DNA from: Polynucleobacter sp. AP-Jannik-300A-C4
GTDB lineage: Bacteria; Pseudomonadota; Gammaproteobacteria; Burkholderiales; Burkholderiaceae
Direction: 5' to 3'
Length of the DNA stretch: 64,000 nt
NCBI RefSeq assembly: GCF_018688335.1
Contig: NZ_CP061316.1
Location: forward strand, 806,001-870,000
Position 1 is the stretch's first letter, and every line of letters starts with the position of its first letter. This document shows, piece after piece, positions 45,189 to 54,823 of the stretch. The position numbers were made by a program, and so were the translations under genes. The notes under the pieces were generated by a model. The model was not told the origin of the DNA and did not search any database. It saw only the letters and a program-made list of their open reading frames with translations.

Positions 45189-46373
45189 ATGTTTATGACT
45201 TTATTTTCCCTTCCTCGAACTGTGTGGCTCATCGGTCTGATTAGTTTTGTCAATGATGCCGCAAGTGAAATGCTGTATCCCTTGATGCCGCTCTATCTCG
45301 CCACTGTATTGATGGTGGGGCCTAGGGCGCTAGGTCTGATTGAGGGGATTGCAGAGGCTACTTCAAGTATCTTTAAATTAGTTTCTGGTGTGATTGTGGA
45401 TCGCACCAAAAAGACTAAGCCCTGGATTGTGATCGGCTATTTCCTAGCGGGAATTGGCCGACCTTTAATTGCGATGGCAAGTTCTTGGGCATGGGTCTTG
45501 TGTATTCGATTTACTGATCGTCTTGGCAAGGGCTTGAGAAGTTCCCCACGGGATGCATTATTGGCCGAGAGTGTTGAGCCCAATCAGCGAGGCATTACCT
45601 TTGGATTACATCGGTCGATGGATAATGCAGGTGCAGTCTTTGGACCCCTAATTGCAGCTTACTTATTATGGATACAAGTCCCATTGAGGGATATCTTCTT
45701 ATGGGCGGTTGTCCCTGGAGTCATCGCCGTAGTTCTGGCACTTTGCCTTAAAGAGCCTGTTCGCGAAAAAGTGACTGTCAAACCTTTTTCATGGTCTCTC
45801 GAAGGTCTTCCACCACAATTTAAGCGCTATATTTTGGTGGCTGGTATTTTTGCCTTAGCAAATTCATCGGACATGTTTTTGTTGCTGAGGGCCAGAGAGC
45901 TTGGGGTTCCTCAAGAGCAGATTCCTCTCTTATGGGCTGCTATTTCTTTAATCACAACTATTTTTGGAACGCCGCTATCGGCTCTCTCAGATCGATTTAG
46001 CCGCAAGAACTTTATTTTGATCGCATGGGCTGCCTTTGCATTTTTTTATATTTCAATGAGTTTTTCTGGTATCACGCTCTGGATGCTTTGCGGGCTATTT
46101 GCTGTCTATGGATTGTTTAAGGCAGCTACTGAGGGGGTAGAGAAGGCGCTAGTGGCAGACCTTGCTCCTAGGGGCATGGCGGGAACTGCCTTTGGTTGGT
46201 TTAATTTAGTATCGGGTTTGATGTTACTGCCAGCCTCATTAATATTTGGCTTGCTTTATGAATCCTTCAATCCCAGTTACGCATTTCTATTCTCCGGTTC
46301 CTGTGCTTGCATAGCCTTTTTGATGCTCGCATTTTGGGTTTTCAGAGTCCCAGAAACACAAAACCCCAGATAA
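45189..46373 (+). CDS. MFS transporter
   Basis: This is a major facilitator with 12 predicted helices and about 394 residues from the ATG at 45189. A long upstream GTG frame at 45144 is rejected because it adds an unhelpful 15 residues. Motifs include WLIGLISFVNDAASEMLYPLMPLYL in TM1 and the loop DRLGKGLRSSPRDALLAESV. This group is common next to PPK2 or stress genes but the substrate is unknown. No binding-site residues are recognisable. Confidence 0.85.
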   Translation: MFMTLFSLPRTVWLIGLISFVNDAASEMLYPLMPLYLATVLMVGPRALGLIEGIAEATSSIFKLVSGVIVDRTKKTKPWIVIGYFLAGIGRPLIAMASSWAWVLCIRFTDRLGKGLRSSPRDALLAESVEPNQRGITFGLHRSMDNAGAVFGPLIAAYLLWIQVPLRDIFLWAVVPGVIAVVLALCLKEPVREKVTVKPFSWSLEGLPPQFKRYILVAGIFALANSSDMFLLLRARELGVPQEQIPLLWAAISLITTIFGTPLSALSDRFSRKNFILIAWAAFAFFYISMSFSGITLWMLCGLFAVYGLFKAATEGVEKALVADLAPRGMAGTAFGWFNLVSGLMLLPASLIFGLLYESFNPSYAFLFSGSCACIAFLMLAFWVFRVPETQNPR

Positions 46374-46389
46374 AGACATCATCTGGGGT
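46363..46389 (-). terminator. Bidirectional hairpin at the end of the MFS gene
   Basis: A perfect 9-bp stem (46363-46371 with 46381-46389) has a 9-base loop and overlaps the MFS stop codon. On the minus strand it is followed by TTTGTGTTT, so it probably ends the small minus-strand gene at 46418-46603. Confidence 0.65.
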
Positions 46390-46417
46390 GATTGGAAAAG
46401 CTAGGGGCTGTGGTCAG

Positions 46418-46603
46418 TTATTCCGGGTGGAAGTTATTACTGGCCATAAAGCTAATGGTGCGCTCAAAGCCCAAAATACGGATATAGCGCCAGGCGATAT
46501 CGCGGTACTTGCTATCGAGATAGCCAACGGCGACTTCGGGAGTCCTTTTGGACAGGTCGATTTGTTGAATTGCGCGGGCCCAACGTTTGAGTCTTGTTGA
46601 CAT
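46418..46603 (-). CDS. Small basic protein of unknown function
   Basis: This is a 61-residue hypothetical protein (MSTRLKRWARAIQQIDLSKRT at the N-terminus). A strong Shine-Dalgarno, GGAGGT at 46616-46611, lies 7 bases before the ATG at 46603, which supports it as a real gene. No domain is recognised. The residues suggest a helical, positively charged protein. Confidence 0.6.
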   Translation of the reverse strand: MSTRLKRWARAIQQIDLSKRTPEVAVGYLDSKYRDIAWRYIRILGFERTISFMASNNFHPE

Positions 46604-46715
46604 ATTTGTCACCTCCATGGGCATACAACGCATGAAAAAGTGACTGGGATGACAGGAATTTGTAATATTTTTAAGAAATGAGTAAATTTTGCTAAATAAG
46701 CCCTTTTTTGACCCT

Positions 46716-47114
46716 TTAACCCTGTATTTCTGCTGCAGCGCGCTCCTTTTTTGCCGCTTTAGCCCGGGCTTTAATGGGTTTGAGGTAGATCAGCAGGCAA
46801 ACAAAGGCGACGGTACCTAGGGTGGTTTCCAGTGCAGCCATCCAGAAATTAGCCCCTGTTTCCAGAATGCGGACCAGTCCCTCGGTGATGTAGAGCAAGA
46901 TCAGCATGGAAGCCCATTGCATGGTGTAAACATTACCTTTCCAGAGTCCTGGAATGGCAAATAAGAGGGGAATGGCTTTGAGAATGAGCCATGAGCCACC
47001 AGGTCTCAGCGGGGAAATAAACCATTCCCAAGCAATGCATAGAATAAACAGGTCAACAAAAGCTGCTGTAGCAATCAGTTGATACGGGTTTTTGGATAGC
47101 CAGCTTTTGAGCAT
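46716..47114 (-). CDS. DUF2069 membrane protein
   Basis: This is a 132-residue membrane protein with three or four helices (IATAAFVDLFILCIAWEWF first). The FISPLRPGGSWLILKAIPLLFAIPGLWKGNVYTMQWASMLILLYITEGLVR core matches DUF2069. In beta-proteobacteria it commonly lies beside wrbA. It has a charged C-terminal tail. The function is unknown. Confidence 0.87.
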   Translation of the reverse strand: MLKSWLSKNPYQLIATAAFVDLFILCIAWEWFISPLRPGGSWLILKAIPLLFAIPGLWKGNVYTMQWASMLILLYITEGLVRILETGANFWMAALETTLGTVAFVCLLIYLKPIKARAKAAKKERAAAEIQG

Positions 47115-47122
47115 GAATTGCC

Positions 47123-47728
<606 letters not shown>

Positions 47729-47737
47729 TTATCTCTT

Positions 47738-48598
47738 ATGATATGGGCGATGCGCCTCATTCGTAATCCTCAATTATGGCTCTCTCTTGGAAAAGAGATC
47801 TGGGAGCGTAATCGCGGACAAAATCTGAAGCAAGTGGCGGCTAGTTTGGCTTTCACAACTACGCTGTCCTTGGTCCCAATGCTGACGGTGGCTTCTATTC
47901 TGATTGGCTATCTTCCCAGCGTAGTGCGGATCAAATATGCCGTTCAGGCTTGGCTGCTCGATACCTATATGCCTGGCGGATTAAATCAACAAGTCTTTAA
48001 CTACTTGAATCAATTTTCGGCTCAGGCCAAGGGTCTGACCTTGCTTGGTTTGATTGGTCTCGTGATTACGACGATGATGACAATGGCAGTGATTGAAAAT
48101 GCTTTTAATCAAATTTTTCGTGTCTCGGAGCGGCGACCCATTGTGAAAAAGGTCGCAGTCTATTCAGCGGCCACAATAATGGGCCCCATTCTGCTGGGTA
48201 TCGGGACTTATTTGAGTGGCCTGCTATTTAGTGCGGCAGAAGGGTGGACGGAAGCCCTAAGTTTTGGCTTGAGCTTATTCGCAACCGTGGTTCCGGTGCT
48301 TTTAGCAATGTCTGTATTCTCCGTGGCCTATAAAGTTCTGCCATATACACAAATTCAGTGGTGCGATGCGTTTAGCGGTGCCTTTTTTGCCGCTCTTACC
48401 TTCGAATTAATGAAGTTTGGATTCGGCCTCTTTTTAACTAATGTGGCCTTTTACAAAACGGTCTATGGTGCCTTTGCTATTTTCCCCTTGGCGCTCATTT
48501 GGATTTATCTGACTTGGTGGATTACCTTGGCTGGAGCAGTCTTAGTTGCCAACCTCCCCAGCATTCGGAGCGGGCTGCTTAGGGTTATTCGTTACTGA
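47738..48598 (+). CDS. YihY/virulence factor BrkB-family membrane protein
   Basis: This is an inner-membrane protein with about six helices (287 residues from ATG 47738; ATG at 47750 is an alternative). The N-terminus has RNRGQNLKQVAASLAFTTTLSLVPMLTV and the core AVIENAFNQIFRVSERRPIVKKV, as in the YihY family, formerly misannotated as ribonuclease BN. The function is unknown. It shares a short divergent region with wrbA. Confidence 0.88.
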   Translation: MIWAMRLIRNPQLWLSLGKEIWERNRGQNLKQVAASLAFTTTLSLVPMLTVASILIGYLPSVVRIKYAVQAWLLDTYMPGGLNQQVFNYLNQFSAQAKGLTLLGLIGLVITTMMTMAVIENAFNQIFRVSERRPIVKKVAVYSAATIMGPILLGIGTYLSGLLFSAAEGWTEALSFGLSLFATVVPVLLAMSVFSVAYKVLPYTQIQWCDAFSGAFFAALTFELMKFGFGLFLTNVAFYKTVYGAFAIFPLALIWIYLTWWITLAGAVLVANLPSIRSGLLRVIRY

Positions 48599-48675
48599 AA
48601 TACCTCAATTGACCCTTGATTCCCTTTGGGCTTGAGAATATATTGTTCATATAAGAACTTATTGCTGGAGACCAA

Positions 48676-49131
48676 ATGAAGGTTTGTGACATATTGCGCG
48701 TAAAAGGTAGCACTCTATTTACGGTAGCTCCAGAGACTACTTTGCAAACAGCGGTCTTGGTAATGAGTGACCACGATATCGGCTCCTTGGTGGTCATGGA
48801 ATACGACAAGCTTGTCGGCATCCTGACATTCCGTGAGGTGATTGCTGCCTTGGCTAAGCATCATGGCAAATTGGATAATCTGTTGGTACAAAGCGTTATG
48901 AATTCCAAACCACTGACATGCAATATGGAAACTGAGATTGATGAAGTGCGTCGTATGATGTTGGTGGAGCATGCCCGCTACTTGCCGGTGATAGATCAAA
49001 AGATGCTGATGGGTGTGATTTCTTTCTATGACGTGGCTAAATCCGTCGTTGAAGCTCAAGACTTCGAAAACACCATGCTGAAGGCATATATCCGCGACTG
49101 GCCAGAAGAGTCCGAAAAGGCATCCCCTTAA
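48676..49131 (+). CDS. CBS-domain protein
   Basis: This is a 151-residue protein made of two CBS motifs (about residues 5-60 and 70-130), a nucleotide- or AMP-sensing fold. Segments are TLQTAVLVMSDHDIGSLVVMEYDKLVGILTFREV and EIDEVRRMMLVEHARYLPVIDQKMLMGVISFYDVAKSVVE. The partner is not known. It precedes aroC by 42 bp. Confidence 0.88.
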   Translation: MKVCDILRVKGSTLFTVAPETTLQTAVLVMSDHDIGSLVVMEYDKLVGILTFREVIAALAKHHGKLDNLLVQSVMNSKPLTCNMETEIDEVRRMMLVEHARYLPVIDQKMLMGVISFYDVAKSVVEAQDFENTMLKAYIRDWPEESEKASP

Positions 49132-49173
49132 GTGACCTAGCCCGATAGTCCTGACAGATGACATAATGTCGAT

Positions 49174-50289
49174 ATGTCAGGAAATACTTTAGGCCTCCTC
49201 TTTACAGTCACCACCTTTGGTGAATCCCATGGTCCCGCAATTGGCGCCGTTGTTGATGGCTGCCCTCCAGGAATGTCTCTGTGTGAAGCAGACTTGCAAA
49301 TTGATTTAGATCGTCGAAAACCGGGAACCTCGCGTCATGTCACACAGCGTCAAGAGGCGGATAGGGTTGAAATTCTATCGGGTGTCTACGAGGGCAAAAC
49401 CACTGGGACCCCAATTGGTTTATTGATACGTAATACGGATCAGCGCAGCCAAGACTATGGAAATATCCTGCAGACATTTAGACCTGGTCATGCTGATTAC
49501 GCTTATCACTATAAATATGGCTTGCGCGATCCTCGTGGTGGTGGACGATCCTCCGCGAGATTGACTGCGCCTGTTGTTGCTGCAGCAGCTATTGCTAAGA
49601 AGTGGCTCAAAGAACAGTATGGCACTGAGTTTTATGGCTTCATGAGTCAGCTTGGTGAAATTGAAATTCCGTTTCAAGATGCAGCACTCATTGAGAGTAA
49701 TCCTTTCTTTGCTGCAAACGCCGATATTGTTCCCCAGTTAGAAGCGTATATGGATGCATTGCGCAAAGCAGGGGATTCCTGTGGCGCCAAGATTGAAGTG
49801 CGGGCGCGTAATGTGCCAATTGGTTTAGGTGAGCCTTTATTTGATAAGTTGGATGCCGACATCGCGCATGCCATGATGGGTATTAATGCAGTCAAAGGTG
49901 TTGAGATTGGTGCTGGCTTTGGATCAGTAGCGCAACGCGGTAGCGAGCATGGCGATGAACTCCATCCAGATGGATTTGCAAGCAATAATTCTGGCGGTAC
50001 TTTGGGTGGCATTAGTACTGGCCAAGATTTACGAGTCTCGATTGCAATTAAACCGACTTCTAGCATCTTGAGTCCAAAAGAATCAGTTGACCTAGATGGC
50101 AAGCCGATTACCGTGCAAACCAAAGGTCGTCATGATCCTTGTGTAGGTATTCGTGCAACGCCGATTGCTGAAGCAATGTTAGCTTTGGTATTGATTGATC
50201 ATGCTCTACGCCATCGTGCTCAGTGCGGCGATGTGCAACATGCAGTACCGCCGGTGCCGGCTGCCCGACCTGGTTCAGTAAGCGACTAA
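49174..50289 (+). CDS. aroC: Chorismate synthase
   Basis: It converts EPSP to chorismate, the last step of the shikimate pathway, using reduced FMN. The 371 residues include the N-terminal [23 protein letters not shown] motif, the [31 protein letters not shown] segment (with two catalytic-site His and Arg residues) and the C-terminal [14 protein letters not shown]. It starts at ATG 49174. Confidence 0.97.
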   Translation: MSGNTLGLLFTVTTFGESHGPAIGAVVDGCPPGMSLCEADLQIDLDRRKPGTSRHVTQRQEADRVEILSGVYEGKTTGTPIGLLIRNTDQRSQDYGNILQTFRPGHADYAYHYKYGLRDPRGGGRSSARLTAPVVAAAAIAKKWLKEQYGTEFYGFMSQLGEIEIPFQDAALIESNPFFAANADIVPQLEAYMDALRKAGDSCGAKIEVRARNVPIGLGEPLFDKLDADIAHAMMGINAVKGVEIGAGFGSVAQRGSEHGDELHPDGFASNNSGGTLGGISTGQDLRVSIAIKPTSSILSPKESVDLDGKPITVQTKGRHDPCVGIRATPIAEAMLALVLIDHALRHRAQCGDVQHAVPPVPAARPGSVSD

Positions 50290-50309
50290 ATCCGTTTAAG
50301 AAAAAGATA

Positions 50310-51467
50310 ATGACACCTTCAGTGCGTTGGGCCTTCGGGTCCTTTTTCTTTTTATATTTCGCGTATGTTGGCTTAGTTTCTCCCTACGCCAGCCTCTTTT
50401 TCCTTGACCGTGGTTTTAGTGTTATTGAGATTGCAGTCTTAATGTCCATGCTACAAGTTACACGAATAGTTGGGCCATTCTCCTGGGGATGGCTGTCTGA
50501 CTATCTATCCGATCGCATTGGCATTATTCGATTCTGCGCTTGCTTAGCAGCAGTCACTTTCTTGTGCATCTTTTTTCTGCAAAGCTATATCGCATTCTTC
50601 ATTTGGATGTTTGTATTGCACACCATCCTAAGCAGCTTGATGCCATTAGGAGAGTCGGCCACAGTACATGCTTTATTTAAAGATAATTCCTTTGATAAGC
50701 GTTATGGCCGCTTACGCTTATGGGGGTCAATTGGCTTTATTGCGATGGTCTTAATTGCTGGTGAGTTATTTCAGCGTGAAGGTATTGAGCTCTATCCGAT
50801 TGTGGGCGCGGTAGTGTTGATCTTCTTGGCATTAGTTACATTCCGCTTGCATGAGCTCAAGATGGAACGTCGCAAGATGGTGAAAGGCGAACTCTTAGTT
50901 GTTTTGTTTAATCCTGATGTGCGTTGGTTCTTGTTATCGGGATTCTTTATGATCTTTGCGCATGCTGCTTTGTATGTGTTCTATTCACTCTACCTAGCAG
51001 ACCTGGGTTACGATAAATTCGAGATCGGCTTATTTTGGGCTCTAGGCGTTGCTGCTGAGGTGATCTTCTTTTATTTCCAGAGCAAAGTACTCAGTCGTCT
51101 GGATGCCGAAGTTGTTTTACAGCTTGCTTTTGGTATTGGTGTGTTTCGATTTATTTTGATTGCCTTTTTCCCATTCACTTGGGTGCTGATATTGGCTCAG
51201 TTGATGCATGCAGCTACTTTTGGTGCTCACCATAGTGCTGCGACCAAGTTACTGCAGCGTTGGTTTACTGGCTCGCTGCAAGCTAGAGGGCAGGCTTTGA
51301 TGGCAACAGTGTCTTATGGCTTGGGTGGGACGCTAGGCGGTTTAGTTGCGGGCTGGCTCTGGGAAGCAACTCAGCCACGCAATGTGTTTGTGATGGCCGC
51401 ATTAGCCTGTGGATTAGCAGGTATGGCGATTGGGAAAATGCGTCCACGCCACTACCCAGCTAGATAA
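50310..51467 (+). CDS. MFS transporter, LacY/HcaT-like
   Basis: This is a 12-helix transporter of 385 residues (ATG at 50310). It begins VRWAFGSFFFLYFAYVGLVSPYASLFFLDRGFSVIEIAVLMS, the usual start of the MFS_1-like (3-phenylpropionate or nucleoside symporter) group. The frame overlapping aroC is rejected because it adds non-conserved sequence. Substrate unknown. Confidence 0.87.
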   Translation: MTPSVRWAFGSFFFLYFAYVGLVSPYASLFFLDRGFSVIEIAVLMSMLQVTRIVGPFSWGWLSDYLSDRIGIIRFCACLAAVTFLCIFFLQSYIAFFIWMFVLHTILSSLMPLGESATVHALFKDNSFDKRYGRLRLWGSIGFIAMVLIAGELFQREGIELYPIVGAVVLIFLALVTFRLHELKMERRKMVKGELLVVLFNPDVRWFLLSGFFMIFAHAALYVFYSLYLADLGYDKFEIGLFWALGVAAEVIFFYFQSKVLSRLDAEVVLQLAFGIGVFRFILIAFFPFTWVLILAQLMHAATFGAHHSAATKLLQRWFTGSLQARGQALMATVSYGLGGTLGGLVAGWLWEATQPRNVFVMAALACGLAGMAIGKMRPRHYPAR

Positions 51468-51482
51468 ATCAATCAACATTCT

Positions 51483-53168
51483 TTACATTGATCCGTAGTT
51501 CGGGCCACCACCACCTTCGGGGGTAATCCAAATAATATTTTGACTTGGATCTTTGATGTCACAGGTTTTGCAATGCACGCAGTTTTGCGAATTGATTTGT
51601 AACTGTGGCTGCCCATCTTTTTCTACATACTCATATACGCCGGCAGGGCAGTAACGTTGCTCGGGACCTGCATAAGTTTTGAGATTCAAGCTGACAGGCA
51701 CCGACGCATCTTTTAATGTGAGGTGAATAGGTTGGTTCTCAGCATGATTGGTATTGGAAATAAATACTGAGGAGAGGCGATCAAAAGTAATCTTGCCATC
51801 GGGCTTTGGATATTGGATCGGTTGATGCTGCGCTGCTGGTTCAAGGCACTCATGGTCTGCATGTTTTAAATGAATTGTCCAAGGCATATTGCCGCCCAAC
51901 AGCTTTTGCTCTAGACCAACCATCAGAGTTCCAAGGTAAAGTCCTTTGGACATCCACGGCTTAAAGTTGCGCGCTTGATTTAGCTCGGTATGTAACCAAC
52001 TATTTTTGAAGGCGCTTGGATATGCAGACAAGACATCAGCAGAGCGATTCTCATTAAGCGCTGCAACTGCGGCTTCAGCAGCCAGCATGCCGGTCTTAAT
52101 GGCAGCATGGCTTCCTTTAATGCGTGATGCATTTAAGAATCCTGCATCACAACCAATTAATGCACCACCTGGGAATACAGTTTTAGGCAGGCTATTTAAT
52201 CCGCCAGCCGTTAGTGCACGTGCGCCATAGGCCAAGCGCTTACCGCCTTCAAAGGTCTCGCGAATCTTAGGATGTAATTTATAGCGCTGGAATTCTTCAA
52301 AAGGAGAGAGGTAAGGATTCTTATAGGAGAGACCTACCACCAGACCTACTGCGACCTTGTTATCACCCAAGTGATACAAGAATGAACCGCCATAAGTATC
52401 GCTCTCCAGTGGCCACCCAGCTGTATGAACCACTAGGCCAGGCTTGCTCTTGGAGGGCTCAACTTCCCATAACTCCTTAATGCCGATGCCGTAGCTTTGT
52501 GGGTCAGCATCTTTATCTAATGCAAACTTGCTAATCACTTGCTTGCCTAGATGTCCGCGTGAACCTTCGGCGAAGAGGGTGTACTTGGCACGCAATTCCA
52601 TACCGAGTTGAAATTGATCAGTAGGATTACCTTCTTTATCTAAACCCATTGCGCCTGTAATGACACCACAAACTGCACCTTGCTCGTTATAGAGAATTTC
52701 TGCAGCAGGAAATCCGGGAAAAATTTCTACACCGAGATTTTCCGCTTGTTGACCAAGCCAACGAGTGACATTGGCTAAGCTAACAATGTAGTTACCTTCA
52801 TTTTTAAAGCAGTGGGGTAGCATCCAGTTTGGAACTTGGAACGAACTTTCTTTTGTTAAGAATAAAAACTGGTCTTGAGTCACTTCAGCATCCAGTGGCG
52901 CACCCATTTCCTTCCAGCTAGGGAAAAGTTCTGTGAGGGCTCTGGGATCCATAACGGCGCCCGACAAAATATGAGCGCCGATTTCTGAGCCTTTTTCCAA
53001 AATACAAACGCTAATCTCTTTGCCAGCTTCATTGGCTAATTGTTTGGCTTTAATGGCTGCAGATAAACCAGCTGGGCCACCTCCCACGATGACTAGGTCA
53101 TAGTCCATCGATTCTCTAGGTCCGAACTGTTCGAGCAATTCCTGGGCGTTCATTTCACTCTCCGACAT
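51483..53168 (-). CDS. Electron-transfer flavoprotein:ubiquinone oxidoreductase
   Basis: This is a membrane-associated FAD and [4Fe-4S] enzyme that passes electrons from ETF to quinone. The 561 residues include an FAD-binding Rossmann motif YDLVIVGGGPAGLSAAIKAKQL and a 4Fe-4S region with CPAGVYEYVEK and CVHCKTCDIKDPSQNI at the C-terminus. The ETF subunit genes are not in this window. Its neighbour on the right, scoAB, would also feed ketone-body and fatty-acid catabolism. Confidence 0.96.
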   Translation of the reverse strand: MSESEMNAQELLEQFGPRESMDYDLVIVGGGPAGLSAAIKAKQLANEAGKEISVCILEKGSEIGAHILSGAVMDPRALTELFPSWKEMGAPLDAEVTQDQFLFLTKESSFQVPNWMLPHCFKNEGNYIVSLANVTRWLGQQAENLGVEIFPGFPAAEILYNEQGAVCGVITGAMGLDKEGNPTDQFQLGMELRAKYTLFAEGSRGHLGKQVISKFALDKDADPQSYGIGIKELWEVEPSKSKPGLVVHTAGWPLESDTYGGSFLYHLGDNKVAVGLVVGLSYKNPYLSPFEEFQRYKLHPKIRETFEGGKRLAYGARALTAGGLNSLPKTVFPGGALIGCDAGFLNASRIKGSHAAIKTGMLAAEAAVAALNENRSADVLSAYPSAFKNSWLHTELNQARNFKPWMSKGLYLGTLMVGLEQKLLGGNMPWTIHLKHADHECLEPAAQHQPIQYPKPDGKITFDRLSSVFISNTNHAENQPIHLTLKDASVPVSLNLKTYAGPEQRYCPAGVYEYVEKDGQPQLQINSQNCVHCKTCDIKDPSQNIIWITPEGGGGPNYGSM

Positions 53169-53358
53169 CTCTTAAAAATAGGCTACTGAGTACATTTTCA
53201 GCAATTTTTAGCAATTCCACCATTTTTATGGCTTCCTTGAACCCTTTTAGTTTAGTTCCAAGCGGTAAAACCCAGCTAGGTGCCAACTGGCTTCGAGCTT
53301 GGATTCCCAAAGCGTTATGATTACTTTTTTACCTTTTTGGCAATATTAGGACGAATGT

Positions 53359-54057
53359 ATGAATAAAACTTACCCATCAGCAGTAGATGCCTTGCGGGAT
53401 ATCTTGAAGGATGGTCAGAAGCTCGCTGTTGGCGGTTTTGGTCTTTGCGGCATCCCTGAGGCTTTAATTCAAGCGGTAAAGGATCTTGGCGCGCAAAATC
53501 TGACGGCAATTGCTAATAATGCTGGTGTGGATGGCTTTGGCTTGGGTTTGCTATTGAACTCAAGGCAAGTAAAGAGGATGGTTGCATCCTATGTGGGTGA
53601 AAACAAAGAGTTCGAGCGTCAGTTTTTAGCTGGTGAGCTCGAGCTGGAATTTACTCCGCAAGGTACTTTGGCAGAAAAGCTGCGTGCAGGTGGTTGTGGT
53701 ATCCCTGCTTTCTATACCAAAACTGGTGTGGGTACTCTAGTCGCTGAAGGTAAAGAAGAAAAAGAATTCGATGGCGAGAAATACATCATGGAGCGCGCAA
53801 TTGTTTCTGATATTTCTCTTGTCAAAGCATGGAAGGCTGATAAGTCAGGCAACTTGATTTATCGCTACACCGCACGTAACTTCAATCCAGTAGTGGCAAT
53901 GGCCGGCAAGATTACGGTTGCTGAGGTGGAAGAGATCGTGGAGAACGGGGAGTTGGATCCAGATCAGATTCATACGCCAGGCATCTACGTGCATCGCTTG
54001 GTGCTGAACACTACGCCCGAGAAGCGTATTGAGCAACGCACTTTATCTGCAGCTTAA
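53359..54057 (+). CDS. scoA: 3-oxoacid CoA-transferase subunit A
   Basis: This is the alpha subunit of succinyl-CoA:3-ketoacid CoA-transferase, which activates acetoacetate. The 232 residues have the glycine-rich CoA-binding [16 protein letters not shown] and the [14 protein letters not shown] segment. It lies 50 bp before scoB. Confidence 0.95.
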   Translation: MNKTYPSAVDALRDILKDGQKLAVGGFGLCGIPEALIQAVKDLGAQNLTAIANNAGVDGFGLGLLLNSRQVKRMVASYVGENKEFERQFLAGELELEFTPQGTLAEKLRAGGCGIPAFYTKTGVGTLVAEGKEEKEFDGEKYIMERAIVSDISLVKAWKADKSGNLIYRYTARNFNPVVAMAGKITVAEVEEIVENGELDPDQIHTPGIYVHRLVLNTTPEKRIEQRTLSAA

Positions 54058-54107
54058 TACTCATCGCAGCAATATAAAAACAGTACAGAATATTTAGGAA
54101 GATTGAT

Positions 54108-54758
54108 ATGCCTTGGAATAGAGATGAAATGGCAGCACGTGCTGCTAAAGAGTTAAAGGATGGTTACTACGTCAATTTGGGTATTGGTATGCCAACCCTG
54201 GTGGCTAACCATGTTCCTGAAGGAATGGAAGTGTGGCTCCAGTCTGAGAATGGATTATTGGGTATTGGCCCATTTCCAACGGAAGCAACTATTGATGCAG
54301 ATTTAATTAATGCGGGCAAGCAAACTATTACGACTTTGCCTGGCTCTTCCATTTTTTCTTCTGCAGATTCATTTGGAATGATTCGTGGTGGAAAGATCAA
54401 CATTGCGATTTTGGGTGCAATGCAGGTGAGCGAGCATGGCGACTTAGCTAACTGGATGATTCCTGGCAAGATGGTGAAGGGCATGGGCGGCGCCATGGAT
54501 TTGGTTGCTGGCGTTAAGCATGTGGTTGTTCTGATGGAGCACGTTGCTAAGAAGAAAGACGGCACAGAAGAAATCAAGATTCTGCCTAAGTGCACTTTGC
54601 CATTGACTGGTGTGGGTGTTATTAGCCGCATCATCACCGATCTGTGCGTGCTTGATATCACTCCAAAGGGTTTGAAGTTGGTAGAGTTGGCTCCAGGCGT
54701 CACCAAGGAAGAGGTAGTGTCCAAAACGGGTGCCCCTGTAGATACAACGGGTTTCTAA
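54108..54758 (+). CDS. scoB: 3-oxoacid CoA-transferase subunit B
   Basis: This is the beta subunit, which carries the catalytic Glu in [12 protein letters not shown]. Its 216 residues include [16 protein letters not shown] at the N-terminus and a [33 protein letters not shown] core. The pair with scoA is complete. A hairpin terminator follows. Confidence 0.96.
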   Translation: MPWNRDEMAARAAKELKDGYYVNLGIGMPTLVANHVPEGMEVWLQSENGLLGIGPFPTEATIDADLINAGKQTITTLPGSSIFSSADSFGMIRGGKINIAILGAMQVSEHGDLANWMIPGKMVKGMGGAMDLVAGVKHVVVLMEHVAKKKDGTEEIKILPKCTLPLTGVGVISRIITDLCVLDITPKGLKLVELAPGVTKEEVVSKTGAPVDTTGF

Positions 54759-54781
54759 CCTTTTCTACTGGATAGTGAAAT

Positions 54782-54809
54782 AATGGGGTCAATGACCCCA
54801 TTTCTATTT
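54782..54809 (+). terminator. Intrinsic terminator after scoB
   Basis: AATGGGGTC, a 3-base loop and GACCCCATT form a 9-bp stem, followed by TCTATTTCT. It separates scoAB from the CDF fusion gene. Confidence 0.8.
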
Positions 54810-54823
54810 CTAAAGAGTCTTCT

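Noticed and set aside
46307..46600. 97-codon plus-strand frame after the MFS gene
   Set aside because: It runs through the MFS end, a hairpin and the antisense of a small gene with a good ribosome-binding site. No domain or start signal.
54167..54724. 185-codon minus-strand open frame inside scoB
   Set aside because: It is fully antisense to a well-conserved gene, has no ribosome-binding site, and its composition is typical of a shadow frame.
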